The translations under genes and the position numbers were made by a program. This document shows positions 54,475-62,907 of a stretch of DNA of 64,000 bases, one piece after another; the first letter of the stretch is position 1; the number at the start of each line of letters is the position of its first letter. The notes below the pieces were generated by a model. It had not been told where the DNA came from and made no database searches. It saw only the letters and a program-made list of their open reading frames with translations. The stretch is from Thauera aromatica K172 (GTDB lineage: Bacteria; Pseudomonadota; Gammaproteobacteria; Burkholderiales; Rhodocyclaceae): contig NZ_CP028339.1 of the NCBI RefSeq assembly GCF_003030465.1, positions 744,001-808,000 on the forward strand. The letters run 5' to 3'.

Positions 54475-55050
54475 ATGAACGCCTTTCTCGTTTCCACCTC
54501 CATCGTCGCCCTCGCCGAAATCGGCGACAAGACCCAGCTCCTCGCCTTCCTGCTCGCCGCCAAGTTCCGCCGCCCGTGGCCGATCGTGCTCGGCATCTTC
54601 GCCGCGACCGTGGCCAACCATGCCTTCGCCGCCGCGCTCGGCAGCTGGCTGACCACGCTGCTGGGGCCGCAGGCCCTGCGCTGGGTGCTCGGCCTGTCCT
54701 TCCTCGCGATGGCGCTGTGGACGCTGATTCCGGACAAGCTCGACGAAGACGACACCCGGCTGCCGCGGCTGGGCGTGTTCGGCGCCACGCTGGTGGCATT
54801 CTTCCTCGCCGAGATGGGCGACAAGACCCAGGTGGCGACGGTGGCGCTGGCCGCGCAGTACCAGGCGCTGGTCGCGGTGGTGCTCGGAACCACGCTGGGA
54901 ATGATGATCGCCAACGTGCCCGCGGTGCTGCTCGGCGAGCGCATCGCCCAGCGCATGCCGGTGAAGCTGGTGCATGGGATCGCCGCCGCGCTCTTCGCCG
55001 CGCTCGGGGTTGCGACCCTGCTCGGCGCCGGGGCCGCGCTGGGGTTCTGA
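54475..55050 (+). CDS. TMEM165/Gdt1-family cation transporter
   Basis: The 191-residue membrane protein has the two diagnostic motifs ALAEIGDKTQLLAF and FLAEMGDKTQVATVALA in inverted halves, with six helices. Bacterial members export Mn2+ (MneA) or exchange Ca2+/H+. It starts 15 bases after the GGDEF-EAL gene, so co-transcription is possible, and no Mn riboswitch is visible in the short gap. Confidence 0.92.
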   Translation: MNAFLVSTSIVALAEIGDKTQLLAFLLAAKFRRPWPIVLGIFAATVANHAFAAALGSWLTTLLGPQALRWVLGLSFLAMALWTLIPDKLDEDDTRLPRLGVFGATLVAFFLAEMGDKTQVATVALAAQYQALVAVVLGTTLGMMIANVPAVLLGERIAQRMPVKLVHGIAAALFAALGVATLLGAGAALGF

Positions 55051-55062
55051 GCGCGCCGCAGC

Positions 55063-56262
55063 CTACGCCGGCCATTGCCGATCCGGTGGCGAGGTGGAGC
55101 GGCCTTCCAGGATGCGGATCACCTCGTCCGCCACGAAGATCCGGTTACGCCGACTGCCCGGCTCCCGCAGGATGCCCGCACGCACAAGAGTCGTCAGCGC
55201 ATGATTGGCGGTGGGGAAAGATACGCCGAGCTGCCGGCCGACCTGCATCGCCGTAACCACGGGTTGACCGATCAGGAGTTCGACCAGCCGGCGGCTGGCG
55301 GAGTCGGCGCGCTGGCCGGACACCGCCAGCCGCCAGCGCTCGCGTAGCGCGATCAGCGCCCCGGTCGTGTCGAGCGCCTCCGCGCAGGCGACCATCACGG
55401 CCTGCGCGAAGAAACCCATCCAGCCCTGCCAGCCCGAGCGCAGCTGTACGTCGAGCAGGCGGTCGAAGTATTCGTGACGATTGCGGTACAGCGGGCCAGC
55501 GACGTAGAGCGGGGGGTAGCCCTCGGCCGCGAGTTGCAGCGGGATCAGCAAGCGTCCGGTACGGCCGTTGCCATCGCGAAACGGGTGCAGGCTCTCGAAC
55601 TGCGCATGCCCGATTGCGGCACGGCGCAGCACGTGCATTGCCATCACGCCTTCGGGGCGATAGTCCAGCACGTTCCCGATCAGGTCCTGGAGACCGGCCT
55701 GCAGGCGCTCGGGAAGGGGGGGCACGAAGCGGGCGTCCTCGATCCGCAGGCCGCCAACCCAGTTCTGTACCGTCCGCAGCTGCCCGGGGACGTCCCGATA
55801 GGAGGCGTCGTCCTCCATCAGGTGGCGGTGGAGTGTCTGGATGAAGGGAAGCTGGAAGGCGGCTGAGCCCTCGGCCCGCACGGTCCGCAGGCCGACCTCG
55901 AGCGCATTCACATAAGCGAGCGTCGTGCGCACATCGGCGGGCAGGCGGCTGTCGTCGAGCGTGCATTCGTATTCGAACAGGTCTTCCAGCTCGGAGCGGG
56001 TGCCTTCGATATGGCTGCTGAGCACCGCTTCGCGGCGGATCAGGGTGCGGGTGACGAGATCGGGCTGTGGCAGCCGGGCGCTTTCTTCGCGTAAATGTTC
56101 CAGCAGGCGCAGTGCTTCACCCATGCGGTCGCTGGCTGCGAGCCTCCCTGCAAAGTCCTCCAGGCGCCCGATCGGCGGTGAGTCGAGCGCGAACACGCCG
56201 GGCTTGCCCGGTACGGGCTCGAGCCGCGTCTGGCGCTCGGGAGAGAGGTCGGATTTGCGCAC
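55063..56262 (-). CDS. Fic-family protein with inhibitory helix
   Basis: The 399-residue protein has the Fic motif HPFRDGNGRTGR (about 226-237), which transfers AMP from ATP to target proteins, and an N-terminal inhibitory motif SSHIEGT (about 82-88) typical of self-inhibited class II Fic proteins. The C-terminal 90 residues look like a winged helix (GQPVVTAMQVGRQLGVSFPTANHALTTLVRAGIL), so it may also bind DNA. A palindrome TCAGATCTGA lies 20 bases upstream. The target is unknown. Confidence 0.92.
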   Translation of the reverse strand: MRKSDLSPERQTRLEPVPGKPGVFALDSPPIGRLEDFAGRLAASDRMGEALRLLEHLREESARLPQPDLVTRTLIRREAVLSSHIEGTRSELEDLFEYECTLDDSRLPADVRTTLAYVNALEVGLRTVRAEGSAAFQLPFIQTLHRHLMEDDASYRDVPGQLRTVQNWVGGLRIEDARFVPPLPERLQAGLQDLIGNVLDYRPEGVMAMHVLRRAAIGHAQFESLHPFRDGNGRTGRLLIPLQLAAEGYPPLYVAGPLYRNRHEYFDRLLDVQLRSGWQGWMGFFAQAVMVACAEALDTTGALIALRERWRLAVSGQRADSASRRLVELLIGQPVVTAMQVGRQLGVSFPTANHALTTLVRAGILREPGSRRNRIFVADEVIRILEGRSTSPPDRQWPA

Positions 56263-56329
56263 CGGTAGCTTTGACAGGATTCAGATCTGATCAAGCTTAG
56301 CGCTTAAACTTTAATAATGCTGTGGCTTG

Positions 56330-56357
56330 TTAAGGGAAACCGATTAAGGGAAACCGA
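56330..56357. repeat. Perfect 14-base tandem duplication
   Basis: TTAAGGGAAACCGA occurs twice head to tail. It may be a target-site or slippage scar, or a paired binding site. Confidence 0.9.
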
Positions 56358-56500
56358 TCGGAACCCGGGCGCCGGGGGTAGCCGCCCTGCCGCTGCGTGT
56401 ACGGGTGCGCGACCTTCGCCGTCTGCGCCGCCATCGCTGTGCGCCGCTCCGCCGGCTCGATCCGCGCGGCGGCGACCAACTCTTCGGGGTCGCGCTGGAT
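56330..56500 (-). pseudogene. Possible 3' remnant of a gene
   Basis: On the minus strand an open frame without a start reads QRDPEELVAAARIEP, AERRTAMAAQTAKVAHP and YTQRQGGYPRRPGSDRFP, then ends in the tandem repeat. Its third codon positions are almost all G or C, as in real genes here. I do not recognise the family, and chance coding-like sequence cannot be excluded. Confidence 0.25.
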
Positions 56501-56522
56501 GGTGCGGCGACGGAATGAAAAA

Positions 56523-56551
56523 CGGGGTCGCCCGGACTGCCGGCGACCCCG
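56523..56551 (-). terminator. Rho-independent terminator of the cys operon
   Basis: CGGGGTCGCC and GGCGACCCCG form a 10-bp stem. On the minus strand a TTTTT tract follows. It lies 32 bases after the cysN stop. Confidence 0.85.
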
Positions 56552-56583
56552 TGACGCCCGGGCCGGGCGCGATGCGAAGCCGG

Positions 56584-57864
56584 TCAGCCGATCATGCCGG
56601 CGCCGACGGTGTTGTTGGTGCTCTCGTCGATGATGATGAAGGCGCCGGTGGCACGGTTGTCGGCGTAGCGGTCGGCGACGATCGGCTGCGCGAGCTTGAG
56701 CGTGACGCGGGCGATGTCGTTCATCGCCAGGCCGCTGGCGGCTTCGTGTTCGAGGGTGTTGACGTCCAGCCGATAGTCGATTTTCGCCAGCTTGGCCTTC
56801 ACTTCGCGGGTGGTGTGGCGCACGAGGTAGGTGCGCGCCGGCGACAGCGGCGCCTCGGCGAGCCAGCACACGGTGGCGTCGATCTGCTTGACCGGCTCCG
56901 GCGCTTCGGCCGACTTGACGATGATGTCGCCGCGCGAGATGTCGATCTCGTCTTCCAGCAGCAGGGTCACCGACTGCTCGTGGATCGCACGCGGCAGTGC
57001 GGCGGCGCCGAGTTCGATCGCCTTCACCCGGCTGGTGGCGCCCGAAGGCAGCACGGTGACGGCGTCGCCGACGGCGATTTCGCCCGACTCGACCCGGCCC
57101 ATGAAGCCGCGGTAGTCGTGCAGCGCGGGGTTGGCCGAGTCCTGCGGACGGCACACGAACTGTACCGGGAAGCGGAAGTCCTCGGCCTGCTCGGTGTGGG
57201 CGGCGGGGGCGTTTTCGAGGATGTCGAGCAGCGTGGGGCCGTCGTACCAGGACAGGCGCTCGCCGCGGTCGACGATCATGTCGCCGGCCAGCGCCGAGAT
57301 CGGGATGAAGCGCACGTCCTTGATGCCGAGCTTGGCGGCGAAGGCGAGGTAGTCGGCCTTGATGCGCTCGAACACCGCCTGGTCGTAGTCCACCAGGTCC
57401 ATCTTGTTCACCGCCACCACCAGGTGCGGGATGCCGACCAGGCTTGCCAGGTAGGAATGGCGGCGGGTCTGGGTGAGCACGCCGCGGCGGGCGTCGATCA
57501 GGATGATGGCGAGGTTGGCGGTGGACGCCGCGGTCACCATGTTGCGCGTGTACTGCTCGTGGCCCGGGGCGTCGGCGATGATGTACTTGCGCCGGCCGGT
57601 GGAGAAGTAGCGGTAGGCGACGTCGATGGTGATGCCCTGCTCGCGCTCGGCCTGCAGGCCGTCGGTGAGCAGCGACAGGTCGACCGCGCTCATGCCGCGC
57701 TTGGCCGAAGTCTTCTCGATCGCGTTGAGGGTGTCGGCGAGGATGGTCTTGGTGTCGAACAGCAGGCGGCCGATCAGGGTGCTCTTGCCGTCGTCGACGC
57801 TGCCGCAGGTCAGAAAGCGCAGCAGGCCGTTGTCGATCTCGGGCAGGTGTTCAGGGGCGGACAT
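56584..57864 (-). CDS. cysN: Sulfate adenylyltransferase subunit 1 (GTPase)
   Basis: The 426-residue GTPase drives ATP sulfurylase. Motifs: G1 CGSVDDGKSTLIGRLL, G3 DAPGHEQYTRNM, G4 VNKMD; two beta-barrel domains follow. It lacks the fused APS kinase (CysC) seen in some species, consistent with direct APS reduction by the CysH here. AAGGA fits the ATG at 57864 better than the one at 57870. It is the last gene of the cys operon. Confidence 0.96.
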   Translation of the reverse strand: MSAPEHLPEIDNGLLRFLTCGSVDDGKSTLIGRLLFDTKTILADTLNAIEKTSAKRGMSAVDLSLLTDGLQAEREQGITIDVAYRYFSTGRRKYIIADAPGHEQYTRNMVTAASTANLAIILIDARRGVLTQTRRHSYLASLVGIPHLVVAVNKMDLVDYDQAVFERIKADYLAFAAKLGIKDVRFIPISALAGDMIVDRGERLSWYDGPTLLDILENAPAAHTEQAEDFRFPVQFVCRPQDSANPALHDYRGFMGRVESGEIAVGDAVTVLPSGATSRVKAIELGAAALPRAIHEQSVTLLLEDEIDISRGDIIVKSAEAPEPVKQIDATVCWLAEAPLSPARTYLVRHTTREVKAKLAKIDYRLDVNTLEHEAASGLAMNDIARVTLKLAQPIVADRYADNRATGAFIIIDESTNNTVGAGMIG

Positions 57865-57902
57865 GGTCATGATTCCTTCAATTCTCTGTGTTCGGTCGCG
57901 GG

Positions 57903-58817
57903 TCAGAAGTAGCCTTCTTTTTTGCGCTGCTCCATCGACGCTTCGGAAGTCTGGTCGTCCATCCGCGTCGCGCCGCGCTCGGTGATCGTCGTGGTCGCGG
58001 TCTCGGCGAGGATCTTGTCCACCGTGTCGGCGTCGGATTCGACCGGCGCCGTGCAGGTGATGTCGCCGACGGTGCGGAAGCGCACGCGGATGTTTTCCAC
58101 CACGTCGCCGTCCTTCGCCGGGGTGACCTCGGTCACCGGCTGGAGCAGGCCGTTCTTCCTCACCACCGGGCGGACGTGGGCGAAGTAGATCGACGGCAGC
58201 TCGAGCTGCTCGCGCTCGATGTATTGCCAGACGTCGAGTTCGGTCCAGTTGCTGATCGGGAAGGCGCGGATGTTCTCGCCCTTGTGGCTGCGCGCGTTGT
58301 ACAGGTTCCACAGCTCGGGGCGCTGGTTCTTCGGGTCCCACTGGCCGAACTCGTCGCGGAAACTCATGATCCGCTCCTTCGCCCGCGCCTTTTCCTCGTC
58401 GCGCCGCGCGCCGCCGATGCAGGCATCGAAGCCGAACTCCTCGATCGCTTCGAGCAGGGTCACCGACTGGTGCTTGTTGCGGCTCTCCAGCGCATGCTTG
58501 AGCACCACTGTGCCGCGCGCCATCGAGTCTTCCACCGAGCGCACGATCAGGCGCTCGCCCAGTTCAGAAGCGCGCTGGTCGCGGAAGTCGGTCACTTCCT
58601 TGTAGTTGTGGCCGGTGTCGATGTGCATCAGGGGGAAGGGGAAACGGCCCGGGCGGAAGGCCTTCTCGGCCAGGCGCAGCAGGCAGATCGAATCCTTGCC
58701 GCCGGAGAACAGCAGCACCGGGTTGGCGCACTGGCCGGCGACTTCGCGCAGGATGTGGATGGCTTCGGCTTCGAGCCAGTCGAGATGGGACAGCGTCTGT
58801 TTGGTCAGCGTGGACAT
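57903..58817 (-). CDS. cysD: Sulfate adenylyltransferase subunit 2
   Basis: The 304-residue PP-loop enzyme makes APS from ATP and sulfate. Motifs: PVLLFSGGKDSICLLRLAEKAF, LMHIDTGHNYKE, RDEEKARAKERIMSFRDEFGQWDPKNQRPELW and FPISNWTELDVWQYI. It ends in KKEGYF, as in E. coli CysD. cysN follows after 38 bases. Confidence 0.97.
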   Translation of the reverse strand: MSTLTKQTLSHLDWLEAEAIHILREVAGQCANPVLLFSGGKDSICLLRLAEKAFRPGRFPFPLMHIDTGHNYKEVTDFRDQRASELGERLIVRSVEDSMARGTVVLKHALESRNKHQSVTLLEAIEEFGFDACIGGARRDEEKARAKERIMSFRDEFGQWDPKNQRPELWNLYNARSHKGENIRAFPISNWTELDVWQYIEREQLELPSIYFAHVRPVVRKNGLLQPVTEVTPAKDGDVVENIRVRFRTVGDITCTAPVESDADTVDKILAETATTTITERGATRMDDQTSEASMEQRKKEGYF

Positions 58818-58824
58818 GATGTGG

Positions 58825-58977
58825 TTACCGTTGCGGATGCTTGATCGGGTGTGAGCGCAAGGCGCGCAGGGCGGCACGCAACCCGGCGTGGAGGGCGGCG
58901 AGGCGCTGCTGCAGGCGGCGCCGGCGGGCGCCGATCACTGCGCCGTGGGGCGCGCTGGCGGGGTGCTTGCCGTGCAT
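58825..58977 (-). CDS. Small basic protein between cysH and cysD
   Basis: A 50-residue frame, MHGKHPASAPHGAVIG then an Arg/Leu/Ala-rich helix (RRRRLQQRLAALHAGLRAAL). GAAGGG lies six bases upstream and the ATG sits 2 bases after the cysH stop, with cysD starting 7 bases after it. Its third positions are GC-rich. No family is recognised, and it could be a coupling peptide. Confidence 0.4.
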   Translation of the reverse strand: MHGKHPASAPHGAVIGARRRRLQQRLAALHAGLRAALRALRSHPIKHPQR

Positions 58978-58979
58978 GG

Positions 58980-59750
58980 TCAGCCCTTCTTGACGTGAAG
59001 GCCGCATTCCTTGCTGGCCGGATCTTCCCACCACCAGCGCCCGGCGCGCACGTCCTCGCCGAGGGCGATGGCGCGGGTGCACGGGGCGCAGCCGATGCTG
59101 GGGTAGAACTGGTCGTGGAGCGCATTGTAAGGAAGGTCATGGGTGCGGATATAGGCCCAGACCTCGGTCTCGCTCCAGTCCGACAGCGGGTTGAGCTTGT
59201 CGAGGCCGTTGCCGGCGTCGAACTCGCGCACCGGCAGGCCGCTGCGGGTCACCGATTGCGCTGCGCGCAGACCGGTGATCCAGGCCTTCTTGCCCGCCAG
59301 GGCGCGGCGCAGCGGCTCCATCTTGCGCACTGCGCAGCACGCCTTGCGCAGCTCGACCGAGTCGTAGAAAGCGTTGATGCCGTGGCTGCGGACGTAGTGC
59401 TCAACCGCGCCGGCGTCGGGGAAGTAGATTTTCAGCTTCGTGCCGTAGCGTCGCTCGACCGCGCCGATCAGGGAGTAGGTTTCGGCCGGCAGGCGCCCAG
59501 TGTCGAGCGAGAAGATCTCGATCGGCAGCGCGTTGGCGAGGATCAGGTCGGTCAGCACCATGTCTTCGGCGCCGAAGCTGTTGGCGAAAGCGAGTTCGCC
59601 GCCGGCGCCGAATTCGGCCACCGCCGTGCGCAGCAGGGCGAGCGCGGCGGTGGCTTTGGCATCGACGGCGGCGCGCAGTTCGGCGCTCAGCTGCGGGCGG
59701 GTGGCCGGGTTGGCCGCGGGCGGACGCAGCGCGGAGACGCCGGAGTTCAT
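58980..59750 (-). CDS. cysH: Assimilatory adenylyl-sulfate (APS) reductase
   Basis: The 256-residue enzyme reduces APS to sulfite. It has AFANSFGAEDMVL, SLDTGRLPAETY and the C-terminal KECGLH motif carrying the catalytic Cys. The pairs KACCAVRKMEPL and IGCAPCTRAI are the four [4Fe-4S] ligands of APS (rather than PAPS) reductases, matching the lack of APS kinase. It overlaps the DUF934 gene by ATGA. Confidence 0.95.
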   Translation of the reverse strand: MNSGVSALRPPAANPATRPQLSAELRAAVDAKATAALALLRTAVAEFGAGGELAFANSFGAEDMVLTDLILANALPIEIFSLDTGRLPAETYSLIGAVERRYGTKLKIYFPDAGAVEHYVRSHGINAFYDSVELRKACCAVRKMEPLRRALAGKKAWITGLRAAQSVTRSGLPVREFDAGNGLDKLNPLSDWSETEVWAYIRTHDLPYNALHDQFYPSIGCAPCTRAIALGEDVRAGRWWWEDPASKECGLHVKKG

Positions 59751-60301
59751 CGTTGCACCTGGGGCGGAGCGCTGCGCTCGACGCGGCGGAACAGCGGCAG
59801 CGGATCCTGTACCGAGCGCTGGTAGGGCTGGCTGAAGTCGCCGATGCTGGCGACCGCGGCGGCGAGCTGTTCGTCGGTGTAGCGCCCGGGGCGCGGCTGC
59901 AGGGCGTCGAAGCCGCAGCGGGTGAGGTAGTTGAACTGGTCGCGCAGCACTTCGCCGATCGCGCGCAGCTCGCCGCGGTAGCCGTAGCGGGTGCGCAGCA
60001 CGGTGGCGGCCGAGTAGCTGCGGCCGTCGGTGAATTTCGGGAACTGGAGGGCGATCACGGTCAGGGTGTCGAGGTCGTCGGCGAGCGCGGCGACGTCTTC
60101 GCCGGCGGCCAGCCAGACGCCCAGCTCGCCGCCTTGCGCGCGCGCCAGCAGCGCGTCGCGGCGCGCCTGCCACACCGCCAGCGGCACCAGTACCGGACCG
60201 GCGGGCACGGCGATGTCGGCTGCGGCTTCGCCTTCGGCGAGAACGACGAGCCGGCGCTCGTCGGTGACGATGCGGCCGTTCTTGATGATCTTGTCAGACA
60301 T
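59747..60301 (-). CDS. DUF934 family protein
   Basis: The 184-residue protein contains LVPLAVWQARRD and IALQFPKFTDGRSYSAATVLRTRYGYRGELRAIGEVLRDQ, the DUF934 signature. It is always found beside cysI in betaproteobacteria and may help sulfite reductase, with unknown mechanism. It starts inside the end of cysI (8-base overlap). Confidence 0.9.
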   Translation of the reverse strand: MSDKIIKNGRIVTDERRLVVLAEGEAAADIAVPAGPVLVPLAVWQARRDALLARAQGGELGVWLAAGEDVAALADDLDTLTVIALQFPKFTDGRSYSAATVLRTRYGYRGELRAIGEVLRDQFNYLTRCGFDALQPRPGRYTDEQLAAAVASIGDFSQPYQRSVQDPLPLFRRVERSAPPQVQR

Positions 60302-61976
60302 GGGCGGGGTTCCTTTGCGGCTGGCGCTCGGCATAGACGCGGTCCTTGAAGGGGTCGATGCCGACGCGATGGACGGTGTCGATGAAGCGCTCGTCTGCAT
60401 GACGCAGTTCGAGATAGGTCTGGATCAGCTGCTCGATGACGCCGACCACTTCGTCGTGGGCGAAGGATGGGCCGATCACCTTGCCGAGCGCGGTGGCGTT
60501 GCCCTGGGTGCCGCCGAGGGTGATCTGGTACCACTCCTGGTTGTTCTTGTCGACGCCGAGAATGCCGATGTGGCCGACGTGGTGGTGGCCGCAGGAGTTC
60601 ATGCAGCCGGAGATGTTGATGTCGATCTCGCCGATGTCGTGGAGGTAGTCGAGGTCGTCGAAGCGCTGCTGGATCGCCGCCGCGATCGGAATCGAGCGGG
60701 CGTTGGCGAGCGCACAGAAGTCGCCTCCGGGGCAGCAGATGATGTCGGTCAGGAGGCCGATGTTGGGCGTCGCCAGTCCGGCCTCGCGGGCGAGCTGCCA
60801 CAGTTCGAAGAGGTCGGCCTGGCGGACGTCGGCGAGCGCCACGTTCTGCTCGTGGGTCATGCGCGCTTCGCCGAAGCTGAAGCGGTCGGCCCAGTCGGCG
60901 ACGAGGTCGAGCTGCTCGGCGCTGATGTCGCCCGGGGCGACGCCGGTCTTCTTCAGCGACAGGACCACCGAGGCGTAGCCGGGCTGGCGGTGGGCGCGCA
61001 CGCTGCGCCCGGCCCAGGCGGCGAAGGCCTTGTTTTCGGCGAGCCGGGCTTCGAAGCCGGAGTCGCGCGCGGCCAGGGTCTCATACGGCGGCGGGGCGAA
61101 GTGCGCGGCGACGCGCGCGAGCTCGGCTTCGGTCACGGTGCTGGGGCCGTCCTTGGCCTGGGCCCATTCCTCTTCGACCAGGCGGCGGAATTCGGCGACG
61201 CCGAGCGCCTTCACCAGGATCTTGATCCGCGCCTTCCAGATGTTGTCGCGGCGGCCGTAGCGGTTATAGACGCGCAGGATCGCCTCGCAGTAGGTGATCA
61301 GGTGCGGCCACGGCACGAACGCGGCGATTTCCTCGCCGAGGATCGGGGTGCGCCCGAGGCCGCCGCCGACCAGCACCCGGAAGCCCAGTTCGCCGGCGCC
61401 GTTCTTGATCAGGTCGAGGCCGATGTCATAGACGCGGAGGACCACGCGGTCTTCGCGCGCGCTGTTGAAGGCGATCTTGAACTTGCGCGGAAGGTAGGCG
61501 AACTCCGGGTTGTAGGTCGACCACTGGCGCAGGATCTCGGCGAACGGGCGGGGGTCGGCGATCTCGTCGGCGGCGACGCCGGCGAACGGATCGGCGGTGA
61601 TGTTGCGGATGTCGTTGCCCGAGGTCTGGTTGGAATGCATCTGCACGCTGGCGAGCTGGGCGTGCATTTCGGGAATGGCTTCCAGGGGCGACCAGTTGAA
61701 CTGGACGTTGGTGCGCGTGGTGAAGTGGGCGTAGCCGCGGTCGTAGGTGCGCGCGAGGTGGGCGAGCATGCGCAACTGGCGGCTGGCGAGGTTGCCGTAG
61801 GGCACCGAGATGCGGTACATCGGCGCGTGGCGCTGGATGTAGAGGCCGTTCTGGAGGCGCAGCGGGCGGAACTCGTCGTCGCTCAGTTCGCCGGCGAAAT
61901 AGCGCTGGGTCTGATCGCGGAACTGGGCGACCCGCTCGTCGAGGAGGCGCTGGTCGTGTTCGTCGTACTGGTACAT
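60294..61976 (-). CDS. cysI: Sulfite reductase hemoprotein (nitrite/sulfite reductase family)
   Basis: The 560-residue enzyme reduces sulfite to sulfide. It has two ferredoxin-like repeats and a siroheme-[4Fe-4S] site with CCPGGDFC and CMNSCGHHHVGHIG. NFNWSP-like VQFNWSPLEAIPEM and TSGNDIRNITADP bind substrate and siroheme. No CysJ flavoprotein is adjacent, so the electron donor may be ferredoxin. It is followed by DUF934 and preceded by a permease. Confidence 0.95.
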   Translation of the reverse strand: MYQYDEHDQRLLDERVAQFRDQTQRYFAGELSDDEFRPLRLQNGLYIQRHAPMYRISVPYGNLASRQLRMLAHLARTYDRGYAHFTTRTNVQFNWSPLEAIPEMHAQLASVQMHSNQTSGNDIRNITADPFAGVAADEIADPRPFAEILRQWSTYNPEFAYLPRKFKIAFNSAREDRVVLRVYDIGLDLIKNGAGELGFRVLVGGGLGRTPILGEEIAAFVPWPHLITYCEAILRVYNRYGRRDNIWKARIKILVKALGVAEFRRLVEEEWAQAKDGPSTVTEAELARVAAHFAPPPYETLAARDSGFEARLAENKAFAAWAGRSVRAHRQPGYASVVLSLKKTGVAPGDISAEQLDLVADWADRFSFGEARMTHEQNVALADVRQADLFELWQLAREAGLATPNIGLLTDIICCPGGDFCALANARSIPIAAAIQQRFDDLDYLHDIGEIDINISGCMNSCGHHHVGHIGILGVDKNNQEWYQITLGGTQGNATALGKVIGPSFAHDEVVGVIEQLIQTYLELRHADERFIDTVHRVGIDPFKDRVYAERQPQRNPAHV

Positions 61977-62021
61977 GGTGTCTCTCTTGTCGGTTCCGGG
62001 GTGGAGGGCGGAATGCGTTGC

Positions 62022-62801
62022 TCAGTGGCTGATCAGCTTGGCGCCGACCAGCACCAGCATCGTGGCCAGGATCGGACGCAGCACGCGGTCCGGGATGCGG
62101 GTCGAGATGTGGGTGCCGAGCCAGATTCCGGGCAGCGAGCCGACCAGCAGGCTGCCCAGCAGCAGCCAGTCTACGCTGCCGAGGAACCAGTGGCCGAGCC
62201 CGGCGACCGCGGTCAGCGGCACCGCGTGGGCGATGTCGGAGCCGACGATGCGCAGCGCAGGCATCGTCGGGTAGAGAAAGAACAGGGCGGTGACGCCGAG
62301 GGCGCCGGCGCCGACCGAGGAGATCGACACCAGCACGCCGAGCACCGCCCCGGTGAGCACGGTGAGCCGGGCGGTGCGCGCCGGGTTCGGGGTCCCGCCG
62401 AAGCGCGCCAGGGCGAAGGCCTGGATGTGCCTGCGTAAGATCAGCGCGACCGCGGTCAGGAGCAGGGCGAAACCGAGCGCCACCTTGATCAGGCTGGCGG
62501 TGCCGTCGATGCCGCCGGGGGCGAAGCGCCCGACCAGCACCAGGGTCAGGGCCGCGGCGGGCAGGCTGCCGGCGGCGAGGAGGCGGGTGATCTTCCAGTC
62601 CACCGTGCCCTTGAGACCGTGCGCGAGGGTGCCGCCGGTCTTGGTGATCGCGGCGTAGAGCAGATCGGTGCCGACCGCCACCGAGGGGTGGATGCCGAAC
62701 AGCAGCACCAGCAGCGGCGTCATCAGCGAGCCGCCGCCGACGCCGGTCAGGCCGACGATGGCGCCTACGGCGAAACCGGCGATGGTGTAAGCGAATTCCA
62801 T
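62022..62801 (-). CDS. TauE/SafE-family sulfite or sulfate-linked permease
   Basis: The 259-residue membrane protein has about eight helices and the repeated GxGGGSLMTPLLVLLFG and SISSVGAGALGVTALFFLYP motifs of TauE/SafE. It is first in the cys operon, 45 bases before cysI, so it probably exports sulfite or imports a sulfur compound. It is divergent from cysB. Confidence 0.88.
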   Translation of the reverse strand: MEFAYTIAGFAVGAIVGLTGVGGGSLMTPLLVLLFGIHPSVAVGTDLLYAAITKTGGTLAHGLKGTVDWKITRLLAAGSLPAAALTLVLVGRFAPGGIDGTASLIKVALGFALLLTAVALILRRHIQAFALARFGGTPNPARTARLTVLTGAVLGVLVSISSVGAGALGVTALFFLYPTMPALRIVGSDIAHAVPLTAVAGLGHWFLGSVDWLLLGSLLVGSLPGIWLGTHISTRIPDRVLRPILATMLVLVGAKLISH

Positions 62802-62850
62802 ATGCGCTGCGCTCCTCGATGGTGCGGCGCATCGTAAAGACTTCGCTTAG

Positions 62851-62870
62851 CTTTAAAAAGGATTTTTAAG
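62851..62870. promoter_or_regulatory. AT-rich inverted repeat in the cysB-cys operon divergent promoter
   Basis: CTTTAAAAA-gga-TTTTTAAG (one extra base in the left arm) lies between the two divergent genes in an otherwise AT-rich 60 bases. LysR-type regulators often bind such sites, so autoregulation and cys activation through it are plausible. Confidence 0.45.
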
Positions 62871-62900
62871 TTAGACTTTAAGAACCTGTTGTTATATAGA
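62871..62900 (+). promoter_or_regulatory. Probable cysB promoter
   Basis: TTAGAC (62871-62876), an 18-base spacer and TATAGA (62895-62900) resemble a sigma-70 promoter. The start codon follows 7 bases after the -10, so the message could be leaderless. Confidence 0.4.
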
Positions 62901-62907
62901 CTAAGCC

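Larger units (their letters stand above)
56263..56522. other. Fic/cys intergenic region with tandem repeat
   Basis: It contains the palindrome TCAGATCTGA (56281-56290), an AT-rich patch that is probably the Fic promoter, a perfect 14-base direct repeat (56330-56357), and a high-GC3 minus-strand frame that looks like the 3' end of a lost gene. No complete gene is seen. Confidence 0.55.
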
